A stretch of DNA of 64,000 nt, from the NCBI GenBank assembly GCA_026390635.1, contig JAPLFO010000158.1:1-64000 (forward strand). The letters are read 5' to 3'. Under the pieces are notes generated by a model. It did no database searches, was not told the DNA's origin, and worked only from the letters and a program-made list of their open reading frames with translations. The first letter of the stretch is position 1. Each line of letters begins with the position of its first letter. Positions 9,494-19,308 of this stretch are shown in pieces. Source of the DNA: Ignavibacteriales bacterium. GTDB taxonomy: Bacteria; Bacteroidota; Ignavibacteria; UBA10030; UBA8401. Both the position numbers and the translations under genes were made by a program.

Positions 9494-11206
9494 TCAGCGC
9501 ATCAGAATCATTTTCTTGCTTTCGTTCACATTGCCGGAAGAGAGTGAATAGATATAGACGCCGGACGGGGCTGATTTTCCAAACGCATCCTGGCCATCCC
9601 ATGTGATTTCATGGTAACCGGCAGACTGCGATCCGGAGATGAGAGTCTTAACATGACGTCCCAGAATATCATAGACCGCCAGCGTTGTGTGCCCGGCGGA
9701 GAGAAGAGCGAAGGAGATTCTCGTTTCCGGATTGAATGGATTGGGATAGTTTTGCGAGAGTTGCGCCTTGTCAGGAACAATCGCACTCATATTCTTCTGG
9801 ACAGGGGATGCCGTGCCCAGCGTTCTTACAACGATATTATCAAAATATGCCGGCAGGCCTGTGGCGCTCTGCTGGAATGAATAAAGTCCAAAGCCGCCGG
9901 AAGTGTTGCGCGTTGATGTTGTATCAACAATAGGACATCCGGTCAACAGGACACCGTCAAAGAAGCACCAGAAACTTGTTTGTGCTGCGCTCGTGTTGCG
10001 GACCTCAATCCTCATCTTATGCCATCCATCGGTTGTCGGATAGCGACCAGGATTGTCGACACCCTTGAAATCTTTGCTGAAGAGCGGCAAGAAAGTATTG
10101 GGATCTGATTTCAGACCGGAGAGATTAATCCGATCGCTGACATCGAAATCGACACGCAGCTTATAGAAATCCCTCTTTGAGCTGTCGGCGTACACAACCA
10201 ATCCGGAATATGCTGAGAGAGCCTGATTGACATAGCAATAGACATCTGCTTCAATGGAATAATTTTTCAGGTTCAACGCCCCGGCGACTGACACCGCCGA
10301 TCCGGTGTATGAGCCATTGATATCCTGCAGCAATCCGACATAGTTTCCGCCGCCGGTGAGAGGTTTCGGTGCTGCGGACATCGGTTTTGCCTTGACGCTG
10401 TCTTCACCTGCGTAGTAGGTTCCCCATGCTGCCTTTGCTGTGCCAGTCTCAAAGTCTTCAGAAAATATAATATCTGTCGGAAGAGTTTTTACAACGATGT
10501 TGTCAAAATATGCCGGCAAGCCTGTGGCGCTCTGCTGGAATGAATAAAGCCCGAAGCCGCCGGAAGTATTGCGTGTTGATGATGAATCAATGATCGGGCA
10601 TCCTGCCAACAAAACTCCGTCAAAATAGCACCAGAAACTTGTCTCGTAGGCGTTGATGGTGCGAACTTCAATTTTCATCTTGTGCCATCCATCGGTTGTC
10701 GGATAGCGGCCAGGATTGTCGACACCCTTAAAATCTTTGCTGAAGAGCGGCAAGAAAGTATTGGGATCTGATTTCAGACCGGAGAGATTAATCCGATCGC
10801 TGACATCGAAATCGACACGCAGCTTATAGAAATCCTTCTTTGAGCTGTCGGCGTACACAACCAATCCGGACTATGCTGAGAGAGCCTGATTGACATAGCA
10901 ATACACATCTGCTTCAATGGAATAATTTTGCAGGTTCAACGCCCCGGCAGCTGACACCGCCGATCCGGTGTATGAGCCGTTGATATCCTGCAGCAATCCG
11001 ACATAGTTTCCGCCGCCGGTGAGAGGTTTCGGTGCTGCAGACATCGGTTTTGCCTTGACGCTGTCTTCACCTGCGTAGTAGGTTCCCCATGCGGCTTTTG
11101 CGGTGCCTGTCTCGAAATCTTCTGAAAAAACAACCGTCTGCGCTTCAGCAAGCCGAAGAAAGACGGAGAACATCAACACCAACAAAATGGTAAATGTCTT
11201 TTTCAT
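9494..11206 (-). pseudogene. Tandem-repeat secreted protein with T9SS type A sorting domain, interrupted by in-frame TAG
   Basis: ORFs 10871..11206 and 9494..10864 are the same frame, separated by one stop (CTCTCAGCATAG TCC); the equivalent position in the second repeat reads CTCTCAGCATAT TCC (LSAYSGLV). C-terminus LSQNYPNPFNPETRISFALL...GVYIYSLSSGN. Confidence 0.8.
9806..11128 (-). repeat. Two tandem near-identical ~663 bp (221 aa) coding repeats
   Basis: FSEDFETGTAKAAWGTYYAGEDSVKAKPMSAAPKPLTGGGNYVGLLQDINGSYTG... begins at ~11128 and again at ~10465; long stretches identical at nucleotide level. Confidence 0.9.
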
Positions 11207-11660
11207 GTGACCCTCGTAGAAATGTTATGAAAAATGGGGATCGTCGTGATCCCGTAGGTGATTTTCTCAACAATTTGTTGACACTAACGGTTTTCTCAGA
11301 AGGGAATGTTGAAACAATTTCTCTCTATGAACCGGAAAAATCGTCTGAAATACTCTATAGTCGAGGACAACGGAAGTTACAGCCGGAGCACAGCGTGACT
11401 TCTCGATGAATGAACCCGCAGATACAACAGAAATGGATTGGGATGTGCTGAACAGTCATGATTTTAATATATTACAAAATTTTGGCTTGTCAAGTAACGG
11501 CGCAGAGATTTCAGGAAATTTAGTGGAAAAACCGGACGAGTTCACCACAATTCTTCGCAATTGTAAAGCTGAGTGGGCTCTATAATATATGGCGACGCGA
11601 CAAGTCCGACCACGTTGCCACTTGCCGAGGCCGGCCTATCTCTTTTTGCGCTTTGCTTGG

Positions 11661-12635
11661 CTATTTTTTGGGACCTAACCCAAGTGCGGAAATGTCCATT
11701 AAATAGAGTTTGAGTTTTCGTTCACCGGGTTTCGAATCTCGACCGGAGGAAAAAGCCAACAGCTTTCCGTCGGGAGAAATGGCGGGAAATCCGTCAAACG
11801 CATCGCTGAACGTCAAGCGCGTTTGCTCACCTGTTTTCAGGCTCATCAAAAATATTTCATAGTTGTGCGGCGGCAGTACCTTCACGAAAGCAAAATGCTC
11901 GCCGTCAGGAGCCGGGTACGGCGCCCAATTGGTTCCGGTGTCTGTCGTAATCCGCGTGAGTTGCGATCCATCGGACTTCAGCGTGAAAATGCTCATGGGC
12001 ATTCCGCGCTGGGCTTGATTCTTGATCTCCCATGCGCGACAGATGATTGTCTCGTTATCGATGAAGAACGATCCGCCTTCCTGCCACTCCGGAGTGAACG
12101 TGATCTGTTCCTGAGCACTGCCGTCGGGCCTCATCCTCCAGAGATCCAGTTTTCCGTCAATTTGCCGCGTGAAGAGGATCCATTTTCCATTCGGGGATAG
12201 TGATGCTTCCGCATCATAGCAGGTGTTCTTCGTGAGGCGCATCCGGTCACTGCCGTCGGGTTTGCAGGAATAGAGTTCCGCACCCTGCGGATAGTCTTTG
12301 GGATCGGAATAGTTCCCGCGTTTCATCTCCAGATTATCTCTCGTCGACGTGAAGATCAGACGTTTTCCATCAGGAAAATAATAAGAACAGGCATCTTCGC
12401 CGAGGTGATTAATACAGACGAGGTCCTTGCCATCGATGCCAATGGTGTACACCTGATGGACGGTGTCGTTGCCGTATTTTGCGTTGCCTATCAAACGTTT
12501 CCCATCCGGCGAAAAATAGAACTCGGCGCCTTCATCCATGTTCGGCACCATCCAGGTTCTGAATTCTTTTTGCTCTGTGGGTTGGGTCTTCGTCTCTTGT
12601 CCCGGGACGCTCAACGCCGCAAACATCGCGACCAT
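11661..12635 (-). CDS. TolB-like beta-propeller (PD40/WD40-like repeat) protein
   Basis: Repeated FSPDGKRLIG, YFPDGKRLIFTS, LSPNGKWILFTR, ISPDGKLLAFSSGRDS motifs. Start uncertain: ORF reaches 12812 but the predicted promoter at 12688-12716 implies a start downstream (ATG 12635 or TTG 12667). Confidence 0.8.
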   Translation of the reverse strand: MVAMFAALSVPGQETKTQPTEQKEFRTWMVPNMDEGAEFYFSPDGKRLIGNAKYGNDTVHQVYTIGIDGKDLVCINHLGEDACSYYFPDGKRLIFTSTRDNLEMKRGNYSDPKDYPQGAELYSCKPDGSDRMRLTKNTCYDAEASLSPNGKWILFTRQIDGKLDLWRMRPDGSAQEQITFTPEWQEGGSFFIDNETIICRAWEIKNQAQRGMPMSIFTLKSDGSQLTRITTDTGTNWAPYPAPDGEHFAFVKVLPPHNYEIFLMSLKTGEQTRLTFSDAFDGFPAISPDGKLLAFSSGRDSKPGERKLKLYLMDISALGLGPKK

Positions 12636-12687
12636 GGCGCAAACGCGATCAGTTCTTCCTGATGGCAAGTTACTGGTGCGGATGAGA

Positions 12688-12716
12688 AAGATACTCCTTG
12701 TCTCAGAGTATGTCAA
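12688..12716 (-). promoter_or_regulatory. sigma70-like promoter TTGACA-N17-TATCTT
   Basis: Minus strand: -35 TTGACA (12711-12716), 17 bp spacer, -10 TATCTT (12688-12693); upstream of TolB-like gene. Confidence 0.5.
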
Positions 12717-13094
12717 TTGAAAAAGAGGGAAAAGACCCGGAAATGATTTTCTATCATTTTGTTTTTGACCATTGGTCAATCGTTCGTAATCAAGAAGGCC
12801 AACCCGCAGCAACAGACTGCAAACGTGAGAAGAGTGTTAACCAATGGTCAATCCGATTCTGCCCAATTGAGAAATTCAGGCGGGCAAACATATCCCGATG
12901 CCGGTGCCGACTTCTATCGAAAAGAGACGGTCCATTGCGGCGTCGTGGAACGTATTGCGCATGGTCGGCTCCCGGGAAGAAGAAACATTCGGCTCATGAA
13001 AATACAGATGCACTGCTTGAGATGGAGTATTGCACTGCCGAAGGGGAGCACACTAAAGATGGTTCGCGACGGAGACCGCCTCCCAGCATTCAGA

Positions 13095-13691
13095 CTACAG
13101 CAGCATTCCTTTCAACATATCAGCCGCTTGGACAAAAGCGCGCGCCCGGTGACTGATAATATTTTTTTCTTCCGCAGTAAGTTCTGCGTAGGTTCTATCG
13201 TACCCCGCGGGAACAAACAATGGATCATAACCAAATCCCCCGCTTCCCCGTGCTGATTCGCGTATGAAGCCGTCGATCTGGCCCTCGGCGGTTTTTTCGA
13301 TACCCTTGCCGACAATTGCCACGGCACAGCGGAATCGCGCATTGCGCCGACGGGGCGGAACTCCGTTCATGGCCTGCAATAGTTTGGTATTGTTGTCTGC
13401 ATACGTCGCCTCCGGACCGGCATAGCGGGCCGAGAACACCCCAGGCTGCAGCGCAAGATAGAAGACTTCCAAACCCGTATCATCTGCCACCGTCAGAAGT
13501 CCCGTCTCCTTATACCCCGCATGAGCCTTGAGCAGTGCGTTTCCCTGCAGCGTCGGGGCGTCTTCCTCAACCTTCGGGAAATTTGTATAATCGTTGATGG
13601 TTGTGATTTCCAATCCGGGAATCGCCGGTTGTAAAATGGCAGAAATCTCTTCGATCTTGTGACGATTATTTGTTGCCAGAAATATTTTCAC
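13095..13691 (-). CDS. rdgB: XTP/dITP diphosphatase (HAM1/RdgB family)
   Basis: MKIFLATNNRHKIEEISAIL, VADDTGLEV, GSGGFGYDPLFVP, SHRARA motifs. Confidence 0.95.
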   Translation of the reverse strand: MKIFLATNNRHKIEEISAILQPAIPGLEITTINDYTNFPKVEEDAPTLQGNALLKAHAGYKETGLLTVADDTGLEVFYLALQPGVFSARYAGPEATYADNNTKLLQAMNGVPPRRRNARFRCAVAIVGKGIEKTAEGQIDGFIRESARGSGGFGYDPLFVPAGYDRTYAELTAEEKNIISHRARAFVQAADMLKGMLL

Positions 13692-13732
13692 TCATGCTCC
13701 TTGCTTCTGATCGGGACGTTTGTTCTTGTTCC

Positions 13733-14308
13733 TCATCGCGCAGCGGGCGGAGCGACGCTATCTTTCCTTTCTTCGATAAGATAGAGTCGGTTATCTTCGA
13801 CGCGATACATCATCGGAGCCACGGAAATTTTCTGGTATCGGAGACGGAGTCTCTCAACTTCGTTCAAAATGAAATCAACCTCGTTGCCAATTTCGAACAT
13901 GGGAGCGTAGTGATGGAAGTGCTCTTCTGCCTGTTCCGGCTGCCATCCCGCATTCTCGACCAATCCCCGTACGAACTCTTCTTTTCGCGCTATCAGATTA
14001 ACCATGGCACATTGCGTGTGTCCGATGAGAGCAATGGAATGGACGCCACCGACTCCAATCGCGTACGAGACCTTAAACTCGCTGTATCGCAGGTTCGCGC
14101 CTCCGGACCGTATGATGAACGCAAAGTTGTCGGGTATATGAAGATGCTTCCGATTATCCATACACATTCCGATGAGCAACCGGGCAGCTGCGTACGATTC
14201 ATAGGCTCTTCCAAGATTATGATATTCGAGCAGGAGCCCGATTGGCGTCTCCCGATACTTGGGGGGAACGTCCCCGATAGATTCTATTGGAAGCAGTCTC
14301 TTCTCCAA
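13733..14308 (-). CDS. Beta-carbonic anhydrase-like protein
   Basis: CMDNR (CxDxR), IRSGGAN and GHTQCAM (HxxC) match the beta-carbonic anhydrase ligand layout; overall divergent. Confidence 0.7.
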   Translation of the reverse strand: MEKRLLPIESIGDVPPKYRETPIGLLLEYHNLGRAYESYAAARLLIGMCMDNRKHLHIPDNFAFIIRSGGANLRYSEFKVSYAIGVGGVHSIALIGHTQCAMVNLIARKEEFVRGLVENAGWQPEQAEEHFHHYAPMFEIGNEVDFILNEVERLRLRYQKISVAPMMYRVEDNRLYLIEERKDSVAPPAAR

Positions 14309-14475
14309 TTCGTCACCTTTCTTGAAGCAGTACCCAAACCTTGTTTCAGTTATTGCTGAAAAACGAAGCTGATCTGAGACTGAATCGAATTTTATCGAAG
14401 TGTCACCTCGGACGTCATGGTGAGCCCAGCCGAACCACGCCCGGTGACCGTCGAACCAGGAGGCCGACAGGTCCC

Positions 14476-14943
14476 TCAGTAGCGGATTTTGTCCTTCATT
14501 GCGATCCAGTCTCGGAAAGCGGCAGCGGCAGCTTCGTCTTCAACGCGGATCATCGGGATCTTTCTGTCCGCATTGTTCTTCCGGATCTCTTCATAGATGA
14601 AGAGATCATCAAATCCGATGTGCGCCGCATCATCCCTCGTATTCGCAAAGTACACATGATCCGGACGAGCCCAGTAGATGGCACCCAGGCACATCGGACA
14701 CGGTTCGCAGGATGTGTACAGATCGCATCCGGTCAACTGATAGCTGTCTAGGACCGTGCACGCTTCGCGAATGGCAATCACTTCGGCATGAGCAGTCGGA
14801 TCGTTTGACGAAGTGACCTTATTCGTTCCGCGCGCAATAATCTTCCCGTCTTTGACGATGACGGCGGCAAAAGGGCCGCCGTTTTTTTCTTTGATATTTG
14901 CTCTGGAAAGTTCTCCGGCTTCCCTCATAAACTCCTTCTTCAT
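14476..14943 (-). CDS. Nucleoside deaminase, guanine deaminase-like
   Basis: HAEV and PCPMC zinc motifs; NGGPFAAVIVKDGKIIARGTNKV resembles GuaD. Confidence 0.88.
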   Translation of the reverse strand: MKKEFMREAGELSRANIKEKNGGPFAAVIVKDGKIIARGTNKVTSSNDPTAHAEVIAIREACTVLDSYQLTGCDLYTSCEPCPMCLGAIYWARPDHVYFANTRDDAAHIGFDDLFIYEEIRKNNADRKIPMIRVEDEAAAAAFRDWIAMKDKIRY

Positions 14944-16298
14944 CCAATCAGTTCCTTTATTGCTTGTTGAACCGTTTCCACACCAATGACGGAAATTCCG
15001 TCGCTGCGTTTCACATGCTTCAGATTGTTTTTCGGAACGAGAACCCTTTTGAATCCGAGCTTCGCCGCTTCCTGCACCCGCTTTTCGCTGTGCGTGATCG
15101 TCCGGATTTCACCTCCCAGACCGATCTCTCCCAGCACCACGGTCTGTGAGTCCACCGGCACATCGCGCAACGACGATGCAATTGCGGCGGCAACTCCGAT
15201 ATCGACTGCCGGTTCGTCGATCCGAATCCCGCCGGCGATATTGACAAAAACATCCTGTGTGCCGAGTTGCAGCCCAACGCGCTTCTCCAGAACTGCCAGC
15301 AGCATTTGCAGCCGGCGCAGATCAAATCCCGTTGCAGTGCGCTGCGGCAAACCATAGTTCGTCGTACTCACAAGCGCCTGCACTTCGATAAGAATGGGAC
15401 GCGTACCTTCCATGCTCGAGACAATCGCCGACCCGGAAGAACCGTACGACCGTTCTGAGAGAAACACTTCCGACGGATTGGCAACCTCGTGCATGCCATC
15501 GTCATGCATTTCGAAAATACCGATCTCATTCGTCGAACCAAAACGATTTTTAATCGCCCGGAGGATACGATACGAATAATGCCGTTCGCCTTCGAATTGA
15601 AGGACTGTATCGACCATGTGTTCGATCACGCGCGGTCCGGCGATGGATCCATCTTTCGTGACGTGGCCGATCAGAATCAATGGAATGTTTTTCGACTTTG
15701 CCAAACGCGTGAGCAGCGAGGTTGCTTCGCGTACCTGACCGACACTGCCGGGTGCACTTTCCAGGTCCGGGCGGTACATCGTCTGAATCGAATCCACAAT
15801 CACCAGATCCGGATTGCCGTTTTCAATCACGTCCCCGATTAATTCAAGATTTGTCTCCGGAAGAAGAAAGAGCGAATCCGATACCCGTCCCAATCGCTCT
15901 GCACGAAGCTTGACCTGCTGCAACGACTCCTCACCGGTGATGTACAGGACATTCTTCGATTTCAGATGCAGGCCGACCTGCATCATCAGCGTGGACTTGC
16001 CAATGCCGGGATCTCCGCCCAGCAACACAACCGATCCCGCAACGATACCGCCGCCCAACACGCGGTCAAACTCGGCGATGCCGGTGGGACATCGCACGTC
16101 GGCGATGCTGTTCACGTCCTTCAATGCGACCGGCGCCACCTTCGACGGAATGCCGCCGGACTTGCGCGCTATCTTTGCCGGAACCGGCGCCTCCTCGACA
16201 AAAGAATTCCACTCATTGCAGTTCGGGCATTTGCCGGTCCACCGTGGCGAAATGTATCCGCAGGATTGACAGACATATTTGGGCATCGCTTTGGCCAC
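14940..16298 (-). CDS. radA: DNA repair protein RadA
   Basis: N-terminal C4 zinc finger CQSCGYISPRWTGKCPNCNEWNS, Walker A GGDPGIGKS, KNRFG motif, Lon-like C-terminus. Confidence 0.97.
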   Translation of the reverse strand: MAKAMPKYVCQSCGYISPRWTGKCPNCNEWNSFVEEAPVPAKIARKSGGIPSKVAPVALKDVNSIADVRCPTGIAEFDRVLGGGIVAGSVVLLGGDPGIGKSTLMMQVGLHLKSKNVLYITGEESLQQVKLRAERLGRVSDSLFLLPETNLELIGDVIENGNPDLVIVDSIQTMYRPDLESAPGSVGQVREATSLLTRLAKSKNIPLILIGHVTKDGSIAGPRVIEHMVDTVLQFEGERHYSYRILRAIKNRFGSTNEIGIFEMHDDGMHEVANPSEVFLSERSYGSSGSAIVSSMEGTRPILIEVQALVSTTNYGLPQRTATGFDLRRLQMLLAVLEKRVGLQLGTQDVFVNIAGGIRIDEPAVDIGVAAAIASSLRDVPVDSQTVVLGEIGLGGEIRTITHSEKRVQEAAKLGFKRVLVPKNNLKHVKRSDGISVIGVETVQQAIKELIG

Positions 16299-16301
16299 TT
16301 C

Positions 16302-17582
16302 TTACTGAACTCCCAGTAAATGGATTAATCCGAGACTCAATTCCGGCACATAGGTGATCACCATCAGCGCGACCAGAAGGATTGCAATGAATGGAAGCGT
16401 TGCGAGCGTCACCTTTCCGACTGATTTTTCAAAGCGAAAGCTGGAGATGAAGAGATTCAATCCCACCGGCGGGGTCAGATATCCGATCTCCAGGTTTGCG
16501 AGGAAAATAATTCCAAGATGAACCGGATCGACGCCGTACTGTTTCGCAATCGGAATGATCAACGGCACCACCACAATAATGGCCGAGAAAATATCCATCA
16601 TCATTCCGACGATGATCAGGAAGAGATTCAAAATCATCAGAAAAAGGAATTTGCTTGTGATGACATCCTTCACCATCTCAAACAGATGTTGCGGCACCTG
16701 CTGATCGATAAGGTACGATGTCAATCCCATCGCCGTTGCAAGGATCATCAGGATGGCACCCACCAGCACCATGCTCTCCTTCATCACGCGCGGCACATCG
16801 GTGAATAGTGCGAGATCCCGATAGACAAACACTTCGACTACCAGGACGTAGAATGCCGTCACCGCCGCCGCCTCTGTTGCAGTGATGATGCCGCCATATA
16901 TTCCACCGATAATGAGAAATGGAAGCGGAATTTCCCACGCTGCATCCCTGACCGCTTTGCGTACTCTCGGCCATTCAAATGCATGCCGCTGCACATGCGC
17001 TGAGAATCCCTGACGGACGGCGTACAACGAAAGAATGATCACCAACAATATTCCCGGAATAATTCCCGCAAGGAACAACTGGCTGATCGATACTTCGGAG
17101 ACGATGCCGTACAGAATGATAGGCAGGCTCGGGGGAAACAGCAGGCCGAGACTTCCCGACGTCGTCACCAATCCAAGCGAAAAATTCTCGGAATATTTTT
17201 CGGAGATCAAAATCGGATACACCAGACCGCCGAGCGCGACAATGGTGATGCCGGAGCCTCCTGTGAAAGCGGTGAACATCGCGCATGCTGCCAGCACGAC
17301 AATCGCGAGTCCGCCCGGCAGCCAGCCGATCAACGCCTGTGTCAATTCGACAAGCCGGCGCGGTGTTTTGCTTTCGGCAAGCATGTAACCGGCAAATGTG
17401 AACAGAGGGATTGCCAATAACACCGGTTGACTTGCCAGACGGTAGAGTTCTGCGATGGCGTTGGCCGACGGAATATCCTGCGAGGAAAAACCATAGAGAG
17501 CAATAGAGGCGATGATAGTAAAGAGCGGAGCGCCGAACAACATCAACAGGAGAAAAGCTGCAACGATCACAAGAAAGGGCAT
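16302..17582 (-). CDS. dctM: TRAP transporter large permease (DctM-like)
   Basis: Multi-TM protein; GSLGLLFPPSLPIILYG and LTPPVGLNLFI TRAP motifs; adjacent to DctQ/DctP. Confidence 0.93.
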   Translation of the reverse strand: MPFLVIVAAFLLLMLFGAPLFTIIASIALYGFSSQDIPSANAIAELYRLASQPVLLAIPLFTFAGYMLAESKTPRRLVELTQALIGWLPGGLAIVVLAACAMFTAFTGGSGITIVALGGLVYPILISEKYSENFSLGLVTTSGSLGLLFPPSLPIILYGIVSEVSISQLFLAGIIPGILLVIILSLYAVRQGFSAHVQRHAFEWPRVRKAVRDAAWEIPLPFLIIGGIYGGIITATEAAAVTAFYVLVVEVFVYRDLALFTDVPRVMKESMVLVGAILMILATAMGLTSYLIDQQVPQHLFEMVKDVITSKFLFLMILNLFLIIVGMMMDIFSAIIVVVPLIIPIAKQYGVDPVHLGIIFLANLEIGYLTPPVGLNLFISSFRFEKSVGKVTLATLPFIAILLVALMVITYVPELSLGLIHLLGVQ

Positions 17583-17583
17583 C

Positions 17584-18093
17584 TTATGCGCTCGCTTTCA
17601 GCGACCAATTGCCGCGGACAATTTCTGCCACGCGTTCCAGGGCCAGCACAATAAAACGAAATGCCATCAATCCATAGCCGACTGGAATAATCGTCATGAA
17701 ATACCAGGTGGGAATTCTGTTCACGAGCATCGTCGGATATTCCATTTCCGACTTTAAAAAGCTCCAGCCGGCACTCAGGAGGAGATAGCACACGAAGGCC
17801 GCGAACAGCGACGTGAACACCGACAGAATCTTCTGCGCCTTCTCAGGAATGAATTTTGTAAAGAAATCCACTTTGATGTGCCGGTCCTCGCCGGTGGCCA
17901 GCATCGCCCCGAGAAAACCAAGCCAGAGAACGAGATGGCGCAGAAACACGTCGCCCCATTCGATACTCGTCCCGAAAATATTGCGCAGGACGAGTTGTCC
18001 GAATGACATGATGACCATCGCACTCAGCGCCGTCACGAGAAACCACCCTGCTATTGCAGCCAGCCCGCGATCGATTGCACGAAGAAATCTCAT
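17584..18093 (-). CDS. dctQ: TRAP transporter small permease (DctQ-like)
   Basis: Four-TM protein with WGDVFLRHLVLWLGFLGAMLATGEDRHIKVD. Confidence 0.9.
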   Translation of the reverse strand: MRFLRAIDRGLAAIAGWFLVTALSAMVIMSFGQLVLRNIFGTSIEWGDVFLRHLVLWLGFLGAMLATGEDRHIKVDFFTKFIPEKAQKILSVFTSLFAAFVCYLLLSAGWSFLKSEMEYPTMLVNRIPTWYFMTIIPVGYGLMAFRFIVLALERVAEIVRGNWSLKASA

Positions 18094-19094
18094 TTCTTTC
18101 CTCCATGCGTTGCACGGTACTCTGCCAGGGCCCTGTCCACACGCGACAAGAGATCTTCCGAATAAAGCTTGCCGGCCATCGACTTTCGGGCTCTGCGCCC
18201 GATTTCATCATACTCTTCGGCCGCCTTCGACGACGACGGTTTCGTGAAGACGATTTTGCTCTTCTGCAAACTGCCGAGCGATTTTTCGTTATCCTGTCTG
18301 CTCAACAACGTCAGTTTGCGCATGGTTGATTTTCCATACTTCAGCAGAACGTCCTTGATGTCCTGCGGATAGCGGTCAAATTCTTTCTTCGCGATAACCA
18401 CCGCACCCGCAGAATTTGTGAGCGGTATGTTGAACATATACTTGACGGCAGTGAACCATTGCAGGGACACGGCCGCCAGCGGCGAAGTATAGACACCGTC
18501 AATCAATCCTGTTTGCAGCGATGTCAACACATCACTGATCGACAGGGGAATTGTTTTCAAATTCAACGTCTTGAATGCCGCTTCCGCCACCGGATCCCCT
18601 TCCCATTGCCACATTTTCACGCCGTCCATATCCTGCACTTTTGTAATCGGCTTGTTGGTGAAAACAAAAACATTGCCGACTTCGGCCCACCCAAGGAGCA
18701 CAAATCCATTATCCTCGAATGCCTTGCGGAATTCTCCGTCGAATTTTTCCAACACCATGTCGACTTCATCATGGTTCTTGAAAAAGAACGGAGCGTCAAG
18801 AATACGCACCATGGGGGCGATCTTTCCCATGCCGACGCCGGTAAACCCGGCGCTGTGATATTGTCCCAGCCTGATTTTGCGAAGCACATCCGTTTCGTCG
18901 CCGGCAACGCCGCCGGCATACAGCTTGAATCCGACCCTTCCACCGCTTTCTTTGCGAATCGACTGGTCATATTCCTTCATCACATTCATCCACGTACTGC
19001 CCTCCGGTGCGAGGGTGGCAAACTTTATAATATATGGTTGGGCCATCACCGCAGTGGCTGAGAACATGACCAACAGGGCTAGTATTCTTTTCAC
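18090..19094 (-). CDS. dctP: TRAP transporter substrate-binding protein (DctP-like)
   Basis: Signal peptide; KFATLAPEGSTWMNVMKEYDQSIRKESGGRVGFKLYAGG...LQTGLIDGVYTSPLA. Confidence 0.93.
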   Translation of the reverse strand: MKRILALLVMFSATAVMAQPYIIKFATLAPEGSTWMNVMKEYDQSIRKESGGRVGFKLYAGGVAGDETDVLRKIRLGQYHSAGFTGVGMGKIAPMVRILDAPFFFKNHDEVDMVLEKFDGEFRKAFEDNGFVLLGWAEVGNVFVFTNKPITKVQDMDGVKMWQWEGDPVAEAAFKTLNLKTIPLSISDVLTSLQTGLIDGVYTSPLAAVSLQWFTAVKYMFNIPLTNSAGAVVIAKKEFDRYPQDIKDVLLKYGKSTMRKLTLLSRQDNEKSLGSLQKSKIVFTKPSSSKAAEEYDEIGRRARKSMAGKLYSEDLLSRVDRALAEYRATHGGKK

Positions 19095-19224
19095 GTGAGT
19101 TCCTCTATAATAGACAGTAAGTGAGCGTCGCTTCTTTCCTCATGGCAGAACAACCGGCGTCATCTTCGGCACAACAATCTTCCACCGGGGAACAATTTAG
19201 GGAATTGGTTGAAAGCCATCCATT

Positions 19225-19289
19225 CGCCACAAAGACTCCAGGACACGAAGGAAAGGCCTGGGGGAAATATCATCGGTGACTTTGTGGCG
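19225..19289. repeat. Intergenic palindromic element, CGCCACAAAG ... CTTTGTGGCG termini
   Basis: Perfect 10 bp inverted ends at 19225-19234 and 19280-19289, nested CCAGG/CCTGG inner arms. Confidence 0.7.
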
Positions 19290-19308
19290 GGGCTTTTCGT
19301 CCAGATTT

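Noticed and set aside
10868-10876. Amber (TAG) recoding as an amino acid
   Set aside because: Several intact genes in the window terminate with TAG (32568, 35874, 37014), and the sister repeat has TAT, so a point mutation or sequencing error is simpler.
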